DNA of 10,639 nt from Bacteroidales bacterium (GTDB lineage Bacteria > Bacteroidota > Bacteroidia > Bacteroidales > VadinHA17), in NCBI GenBank assembly GCA_030692905.1, contig JAUYBT010000252.1, positions 1 to 10,639 on the forward strand, given 5' to 3'. This document shows positions 5,990 to 10,639 of this stretch, one piece after another. A program made the position numbers and the translations under genes. Within the stretch, counting starts at the first letter, position 1; every line of letters begins with the position of its first letter. Below the pieces are notes generated by a model, which saw only the letters and a program-made list of their open reading frames with translations, was not told the origin of the DNA and did no database searches.

Positions 5990-7774
5990 TCACTTTTGCT
6001 GAATAAGTTTATTCTCTTCAACCAGTTTTACCTCATAATCTTTTGTATATCTGACAAGAAAGAGCTTCTGGTTTTCAAATCCATCACCAGCCTTTTTGCG
6101 TATAAAATCATATTCAGTCTGCAAGAGGTCAGGATAATGAATCTCCGGATGTGCGATAAAATCCTTTCCATACATTGCCATCCCGCTTAAAAAGTAATAG
6201 GCAATATCGTATCCCTGCCATGCATAACTCTTCGGAAGAGGTTCTGTCAGAAATTTTTGCCTGAAATCTGAATTAAATTGTTTCACATCACTCTTTGTAT
6301 AATCAATCCAATAAGGTGAATAGACCATAATATCCAGATCGAAGAAATACTTAGGGTCAAGATTTTTAATATCTCTCATCGCCTGGTATCCGAAAACTTT
6401 TATATCAAATTTTTTTGAGAGGCCATGGATGTCCTGTATTGTTTCGCTAATAACCGGATCTTCCTCAGAAGCAATAATTACTATGTTTTTTAACTGTCCT
6501 GAAAGTGCATGACTCAACCTGGTTATCGAGTCATTATTAAACATCGACCTGCTGTAGAACGGAATTTCTTTAAACTTAATCTCATCGAAGGGCAACTTAT
6601 AACTCAACTCTGTAAAGATCAGATTTTTAAACCTTTTAATGTCTTCATCCACTCCTAAAGTACCGGAATGAATAAATACAATATTATGATCGTAGTACTC
6701 ACTTATTTTTTTTGATAGTGTTTCCTGGGCAATTTCGAGTGAAGAACCGGCCATAAAGAGAGTCGGGTTGCTTGAAAGGGCAGAATTATTAATAAGGGTA
6801 ACCGGCGATATAACGGGTATGCCAAGGTCTCTTGCATAAGCAGCAACTGCGGTAAGATTATATGAATATACAGGCCCGATTATAAGATCCATTTCTGCTA
6901 ATTTCCCCGAATTAATAAGCTTTGTTATCGCAATTGTATCGCTTTTAATATCGTATGGATAAAGATTAATATCCAATCCTAAAGAACGCAGTGTGTCTGC
7001 GGCTAGCAAAATTCCCTCATACATCTCAACGAAATCGAGGCTCCACGGGTAGATCCAGTCTTCAGCTCTCTTAATTACTGTGTATATTTTCTTACCCTTT
7101 ATTGATTTGCTTGAATCAATTTCAATCCGTTCAGAATTTTCCCTGAGATAGAATGGAAGCAGAACAGCAACATCCAATGATCCTCTGAGCTCTTTTACAG
7201 GTGTAAAGCCAGCAGGTCTTTCCATCTTAATCACCGGTTCTTCAACAATTGCAGCAACAATATCGGTTTTGACCTTTTCAATCTCCTGAATTTCTGCTGT
7301 ATTAACGCCCGGAACTCTGACAAAATCCCCCACCTGCGGGAACCTTAAATCCCTGTTTTCCCTCCTTAATTCCCTGACAGTAAGTCCATATTTTTCGGCA
7401 ATTGAAGAGAGGGATTCACCTTTAAGTACTTTATGATAAATGTATTTCTTTTCCTGGTCGTCAAATTTCTGCCTGTCACTCATGAACTCCCTGCGCGGGA
7501 CAGCTATTTCAGCACCAACAGGCAGTTTATTAATATCAATTCCCGGGTTGCTCAAAATTATCTCTTTTGTTAATTCTTCAACAGTTATACCATAAGCTTT
7601 TGAAATTGAATAAGCGGTTTCTCCCTTTTTAACCAGGTGAATATAATATGGAATACCGGAAATAACTACTTTGTCTTTTGATCTTTCTACAACAACCTGT
7701 GAAAAGACAGTACTATTAAATAATAACAGAATTACTACTATCGGCAGAACCTTTATACAGCTTGTGATTTTCAT
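5990..7774 (-). CDS. Secreted LysM and periplasmic-binding-fold protein
   Basis: A 594-residue envelope protein. Residues 1-25 are a signal peptide (hydrophobic VLPIVVILLLF, cleavage probably near S25/Q26) with no lipobox cysteine. Two LysM peptidoglycan-binding domains follow, at about 43-93 (VKKGETAYSISKAYGITVEE) and about 111-155 (VLKGESLSSIAEKYGLTVRE). After a linker comes a type-1 periplasmic-binding domain (about 199-585), with LDVAVLLPFY at its start and DLIIGPVYSYN and GIPVISPVT in the first lobe. Annotation pipelines often label this family an amino-acid ABC transporter binding protein, but no permease or ATPase genes are nearby and LysM tethering suggests a cell-wall role. It starts 35 bases after purC on the same strand, so co-transcription is likely. 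LpoA of Proteobacteria also has this C-terminal fold; functional equivalence is speculation. Confidence 0.87.
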   Translation of the reverse strand: MKITSCIKVLPIVVILLLFNSTVFSQVVVERSKDKVVISGIPYYIHLVKKGETAYSISKAYGITVEELTKEIILSNPGIDINKLPVGAEIAVPRREFMSDRQKFDDQEKKYIYHKVLKGESLSSIAEKYGLTVRELRRENRDLRFPQVGDFVRVPGVNTAEIQEIEKVKTDIVAAIVEEPVIKMERPAGFTPVKELRGSLDVAVLLPFYLRENSERIEIDSSKSIKGKKIYTVIKRAEDWIYPWSLDFVEMYEGILLAADTLRSLGLDINLYPYDIKSDTIAITKLINSGKLAEMDLIIGPVYSYNLTAVAAYARDLGIPVISPVTLINNSALSSNPTLFMAGSSLEIAQETLSKKISEYYDHNIVFIHSGTLGVDEDIKRFKNLIFTELSYKLPFDEIKFKEIPFYSRSMFNNDSITRLSHALSGQLKNIVIIASEEDPVISETIQDIHGLSKKFDIKVFGYQAMRDIKNLDPKYFFDLDIMVYSPYWIDYTKSDVKQFNSDFRQKFLTEPLPKSYAWQGYDIAYYFLSGMAMYGKDFIAHPEIHYPDLLQTEYDFIRKKAGDGFENQKLFLVRYTKDYEVKLVEENKLIQQK

Positions 7775-7809
7775 TCTTAATTTTTTTGTTAGTGACCACT
7801 CGTCCTGTA

Positions 7810-8760
7810 TTAAAATGATTTAAGAAATGTTCTGCAGTTTTTTTCAATCCTTTCAGGAACATTAGTTATATCCCCCCTGATGAATTTTTCGCCTGTTATC
7901 TTTTCATAAAGTTCTATATAGCGGTCTGACACTTCATTGACAAAAAAATCAGTCATTTCCGGGATCTGCTGACCCTCTTTCCCCTGGAACCCGTTGGCCA
8001 TGAGCCATTCCCTGACAAACTCTTTTGACAACTGCTTCTGTGGAAGCCCCTTGTCGAACCGTTTCTGATACTCATCTGCATAAAAATAACGTGATGAATC
8101 AGGAGTATTAATCTCATCTATCAGGTAAATTTTCGCATCTTTTTTACCAAATTCATACTTGGTGTCAACAAGAATCAGGCCATGTTCTGCAGCTATTTCA
8201 GAGCCCTTCAGGAAAACCTCCATCGTATATTTTTCGATCAGATTGTACTCTTTTTCGGAAATAAGACCACGGCTTATTATTTCAGAACGGGAGATATCTT
8301 CATCATGTTTGCCCTGTTCAGCTTTGGTTGTCGGAGTGATTATAGGAGTTGCAAACCGTTGATGCTCTTTCATTCCATCAGGTATTTTAATCCCGCATAT
8401 CTCTTTTGCTCCTTCTTTATAAGTTCGCCACGAACTACCTGTAAGATAAGCTCTTACAATCATTTCTACGGGATATGGCTCACATTTATGGCCAAAGGTA
8501 ACCGTTGGATCGGGGGTGGCAATTTTCCAGTTTGGAACAATGTCGTTTGTTGCATCAAGGAATTTTGCTGCTATCTGATTAAGGACTTGCCCTTTATAGG
8601 GTATCCCTTTGGGAAGTACTACATCGAAGGCTGAAATCCTGTCTGATACGATCATCAGAAGGTAATCGTCGTTAATATTATATACATCTCTGACCTTTCC
8701 CTTATAAATGCTCTTCTGACCCGGGAAGTTGTAATTTGAACTTAAAATTGTCTTGACCAT
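7810..8760 (-). CDS. purC: SAICAR synthase (PurC)
   Basis: Phosphoribosylaminoimidazole-succinocarboxamide synthase, which joins CAIR and aspartate using ATP in de novo purine synthesis; cytoplasmic. At 316 residues it is the long form common in Bacteroidota rather than the roughly 240-residue E. coli form. Visible motifs are GKVRDVYNI (21-29) and SDRISAFDVVLPKGIPYKG (39-57) in the nucleotide-binding part, VRAYLTGSSWRTYKEG (102-117), TTKAEQGKHDEDIS (144-157), ILVDTKYEFGK (196-206) and LIDEINTPDSSRYF (213-226). The ATG at 8758-8760 fits the family N-terminus. Nine bases upstream lies the end of the phoH remnant, and the LysM gene follows downstream. The product appears intact, with all motifs present. 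Confidence 0.97.
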   Translation of the reverse strand: MVKTILSSNYNFPGQKSIYKGKVRDVYNINDDYLLMIVSDRISAFDVVLPKGIPYKGQVLNQIAAKFLDATNDIVPNWKIATPDPTVTFGHKCEPYPVEMIVRAYLTGSSWRTYKEGAKEICGIKIPDGMKEHQRFATPIITPTTKAEQGKHDEDISRSEIISRGLISEKEYNLIEKYTMEVFLKGSEIAAEHGLILVDTKYEFGKKDAKIYLIDEINTPDSSRYFYADEYQKRFDKGLPQKQLSKEFVREWLMANGFQGKEGQQIPEMTDFFVNEVSDRYIELYEKITGEKFIRGDITNVPERIEKNCRTFLKSF

Positions 8761-8769
8761 AATGTTCTA

Positions 8770-8955
8770 TTAATTAGCTTTTTTTTTCTTCTCTGCGAAA
8801 ATGGTAATCTCACCCTCCTCTCCCATGCATTTTATCTCATTGCCTCTGGCCATGATCTTAATTTTAGGAAAGAAACTACGGATTTTATCAAGCAGCGAGT
8901 TGTTTGTGCCGAACAAAAATTGATGATCTGGCCTGCCATTTGCCAAAATTATTTT
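8770..8955 (-). pseudogene. phoH: Remnant of phoH (N-terminal fragment only)
   Basis: The minus-strand frame encodes residues resembling the start of PhoH-family proteins: FGTNNSLLDKIRSFFPKIKI followed by ARGNEIKCMGEEGEI. Bacteroidota PhoH N-termini typically read like FGVNNxxxxxIKxxFPKxKIVARGxxxKxxGxxxEI. After about 60 residues the frame runs into a 9-base A-run (8779-8787) encoding EKKKK and stops, so the whole P-loop ATPase domain is absent. The frame has no ATG near the expected start; only TTG codons are available (8946 or 9000) with no ribosome-binding site. phoH normally lies directly upstream of purC in this phylum, so position supports the identity. It is most likely decayed by a large deletion, although a misassembly or a short expressed peptide cannot be excluded. 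Confidence 0.65.
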
Positions 8956-9027
8956 GAAGCAGATTAAATAGTTTATAAAAAAATTCAATGAACAGTACAA
9001 AGTAAGGTTATTTTTTCCTTAGAAGAT

Positions 9028-9035
9028 TATCTTTG
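9028..9035 (+). promoter_or_regulatory. Bacteroidota -7 box for SAM hydrolase-mazG operon
   Basis: TATCTTTG is a full match to the TAnnTTTG consensus and ends 16 bases before the ATG at 9052, predicting a very short leader. No good TTG -33 element was found at the usual distance. On the opposite strand a near-match (TTACTTTG, one mismatch) lies at 8999-9006 and may be the old promoter of phoH-purC. Confidence 0.5.
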
Positions 9036-9051
9036 TTATAAGTTTTTTCAT

Positions 9052-9846
9052 ATGCCGGTAATTACATTAACAACAGAATGGAAGCCAGATGATATCTATT
9101 ACGGAATCATTAAAGGAAAGCTTAGCAGCATGTCTCCCGGAGCAATCATTATTGATAATGCCGGAAGCATCCCTGCTTTTAATATCTCCCATGCCTCTTT
9201 TATAATAAGAAATACATATAATAATTACCCGAAAGGTACAGTTCATATAATATGTGTGCATTCCGAAGCTCATAAGGATCAGGATCATCTGATTGTGAAG
9301 GCTAAAGATCATTTTTTCATCGGAACCGACAACGGAATCTTTAACCTCATCCTAAATTCCGAACCTGACGAGGTTGTAATAATAGATCATCAGGGAACTT
9401 CTGATGAACTTGATATTTTTGCAAAAGCTGCTGCAGATCTTTTATCAGGGAAAAAACCAACTGATCTTGGAAAATCTGTAAAAACCATTAGCGAAAGAGT
9501 CCCTCTGAGGGCAACCATCGATAAAGATGTAATAATTGGCAGTATAATTTTTATTGACTCCTACGGAAACGCAATATCGAATGTTACGAGGGAAGTGTTT
9601 TACAGGGTATTTGAGAATAAAGATTACAGGATTCTTATTCAAAGCAATAAAAATTATACTGACCAGATTTCACACAAGTACAGTGATGTGCCGGTTGGTG
9701 AGATGCTCGCAAGATTTAACCAGTTCGATCTTCTCGAAATTTCGATAAATGGAGCCAACGTATCCGAATTGCTCAGTATTACAGTTGGCTCTGTTGTTCG
9801 CATCGATCTTGCAAATAAAGCTGCATCGCCTAACCGCCTGTTCTAA
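9052..9846 (+). CDS. SAM hydroxide adenosyltransferase homologue (DUF62)
   Basis: A 264-residue member of the DUF62/fluorinase-like family; characterised members hydrolyse S-adenosylmethionine to adenosine and methionine. The N-terminal domain (1 to about 155) has ITLTTEW...D14-IYYG, which aligns with the family's TDFGxxDxYVG but with Glu at position 9 for the usual Asp. GTDNG (91-95) matches GPDNG, and DIFAKAAADLL (121-131) matches the DIFAPAAA segment. The C-terminal domain has IDSYGNAISNV (168-178). The usual VDPGVGTxR stretch reads V69-HSEAHKDQ, so the catalytic Asp and Arg are replaced, and no His stands at the third triad position. I recall similar divergence in other Bacteroidota members. 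It may have altered or no hydrolase activity. It forms an operon with mazG 12 bases downstream. Confidence 0.85.
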   Translation: MPVITLTTEWKPDDIYYGIIKGKLSSMSPGAIIIDNAGSIPAFNISHASFIIRNTYNNYPKGTVHIICVHSEAHKDQDHLIVKAKDHFFIGTDNGIFNLILNSEPDEVVIIDHQGTSDELDIFAKAAADLLSGKKPTDLGKSVKTISERVPLRATIDKDVIIGSIIFIDSYGNAISNVTREVFYRVFENKDYRILIQSNKNYTDQISHKYSDVPVGEMLARFNQFDLLEISINGANVSELLSITVGSVVRIDLANKAASPNRLF

Positions 9847-9858
9847 AACAAGTTTCTA

Positions 9859-10639
9859 ATGAATGATAAAAACAAAAGTCTCGAAGAGTTTAACAGGCTT
9901 CTAAGGATAATAGATGAACTCAGGGTAAAATGCCCGTGGGATATGAAACAGACAAACGAAAGTCTGCGGAAGTTAACAATTGAAGAAACATATGAATTAG
10001 CTGATGCTATATTCGCAGGAAGTGATGAAGGTATAAAAAATGAGCTGGGCGATCTCATGCTGCATATAGTCTTTTATGCAAGGATTGGTTCTGAAAAAGG
10101 ATCTTTCACGATGGCCGATGTTCTGGAGGGTATTAATACCAAGCTCATCTACAGGCATCCACATGTTTTTAGTGATGTTAATGTTACCGGAGCGTCAGAG
10201 GTTGAGGAAAACTGGGAACAACTCAAGATAAAAGAGAATAATGGTTATAAACCTGTGCTTTCAGGGGTACCCTCTTCTCTTCCTGCCATTGTGAAATCCA
10301 ACAGGATACAGGAAAAGGTAAGGAGCGTCGGATTTGACTGGGAAAATCGTGAACAAATCTGGGACAAGGTGCTTGAGGAGATCACTGAGCTGAAAGAAGA
10401 GATAAAAAACCGGAATACCAACACTATTGAATCGGAACTTGGGGATGTACTGTTTTCAATTATTAATGCATCGCGATTGTATGGTATTGATCCGGAGGCA
10501 GCCCTTGAAAAAACCAACAGGAAATTTATTAAGCGGTTTAATTATCTTGAAAAAGAGACACTTACTAAAGGTATTTCTCTTCACAATATGAGTCTCGATG
10601 AGATGAATGTTATATGGGAAGAGGCAAAGAAAGAGGATT
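9859..10639 (+). CDS. mazG: Nucleoside triphosphate pyrophosphohydrolase MazG (3' end cut)
   Basis: MazG hydrolyses (d)NTPs to the monophosphate plus pyrophosphate and cleans the nucleotide pool; in E. coli it also affects ppGpp levels. The frame opens at ATG 9859 and runs 260 codons to the window edge without a stop. That is about the full length of the family, so only a few residues are missing. It has the two tandem MazG domains of the long form. Domain 1 has LRVKCPWDMKQT (21-32), EETYE (42-46), E62xxD65 and LIYRHPHVF (96-104). Domain 2 has EEITE (173-177), E193LGD196 and the KTNRKFIKRF stretch (218-227). These acidic groups form the ExxE...ExxD magnesium site. It lies 12 bases after the DUF62 gene, so the two are probably co-transcribed from the promoter near 9030. 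Confidence 0.95.
   Translation, partial: MNDKNKSLEEFNRLLRIIDELRVKCPWDMKQTNESLRKLTIEETYELADAIFAGSDEGIKNELGDLMLHIVFYARIGSEKGSFTMADVLEGINTKLIYRHPHVFSDVNVTGASEVEENWEQLKIKENNGYKPVLSGVPSSLPAIVKSNRIQEKVRSVGFDWENREQIWDKVLEEITELKEEIKNRNTNTIESELGDVLFSIINASRLYGIDPEAALEKTNRKFIKRFNYLEKETLTKGISLHNMSLDEMNVIWEEAKKED

Noticed and set aside
8182..8634. 150-codon plus-strand frame inside purC
   Set aside because: It is antisense to well-conserved PurC motifs and its translation resembles no protein family.
9843..10517. Minus-strand frames of 71 and 90 residues opposite mazG
   Set aside because: They are shadows of the clearly conserved mazG reading frame.
1..10639. CRISPR array, tRNA, rRNA, insertion sequence or phage genes
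   Set aside because: No regularly spaced repeats, cloverleaf-like segments, transposase motifs or phage structural proteins were seen on either strand.

Overview
The window looks like the chromosome of a Bacteroidota bacterium, probably class Bacteroidia. The base composition is AT-rich, Shine-Dalgarno sequences are weak, and two copies of the Bacteroidota-type -7 promoter box (TAnnTTTG) sit just ahead of genes. The gene families point the same way: a roughly 600-residue YgiQ protein, a LysM/periplasmic-binding fusion, a 316-residue PurC, and the divergent pair SAM hydroxide adenosyltransferase | (phoH)-purC. All family calls come from reading the translations, without database searches.

Layout from left to right. 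Bases 1-233 are non-coding and hold a short GC-rich element and an 11-bp direct repeat. A YgiQ-type radical SAM protein (234-2042, minus) follows. Its divergent promoter region (2043-2248) carries a second GC-rich palindromic element directly ahead of a 743-residue cytoplasmic TPR protein (2249-4480, plus). The TPR gene runs convergently into a three-gene minus-strand unit with gaps of 5 and 6 bases: ECF sigma factor, a one-pass membrane protein in the anti-sigma position, and a membrane-anchored CpxP/CnrX-like periplasmic sensor. Next on the minus strand are purC and, 35 bases downstream, a secreted LysM plus type-1 periplasmic-binding-fold protein (5990-7774).

Upstream of purC is a short reading frame that resembles only the N-terminal part of PhoH. 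It stops nine bases before purC, so phoH appears to survive here as a remnant. On the other side of this divergent region, a SAM hydroxide adenosyltransferase (DUF62) homologue and mazG form a plus-strand operon. MazG runs off the right edge.

Functionally this is mostly core genome: purine synthesis (PurC), nucleotide-pool cleaning (MazG), SAM-related metabolism (DUF62), radical SAM chemistry (YgiQ) and envelope maintenance (LysM-PBP, ECF sigma with its partners). No CRISPR array, insertion sequence, tRNA or rRNA was seen. The points most worth a second look are the phoH remnant, the compact sigma/anti-sigma/sensor cassette, and the DUF62 protein, which lacks the catalytic triad residues known from characterised relatives.
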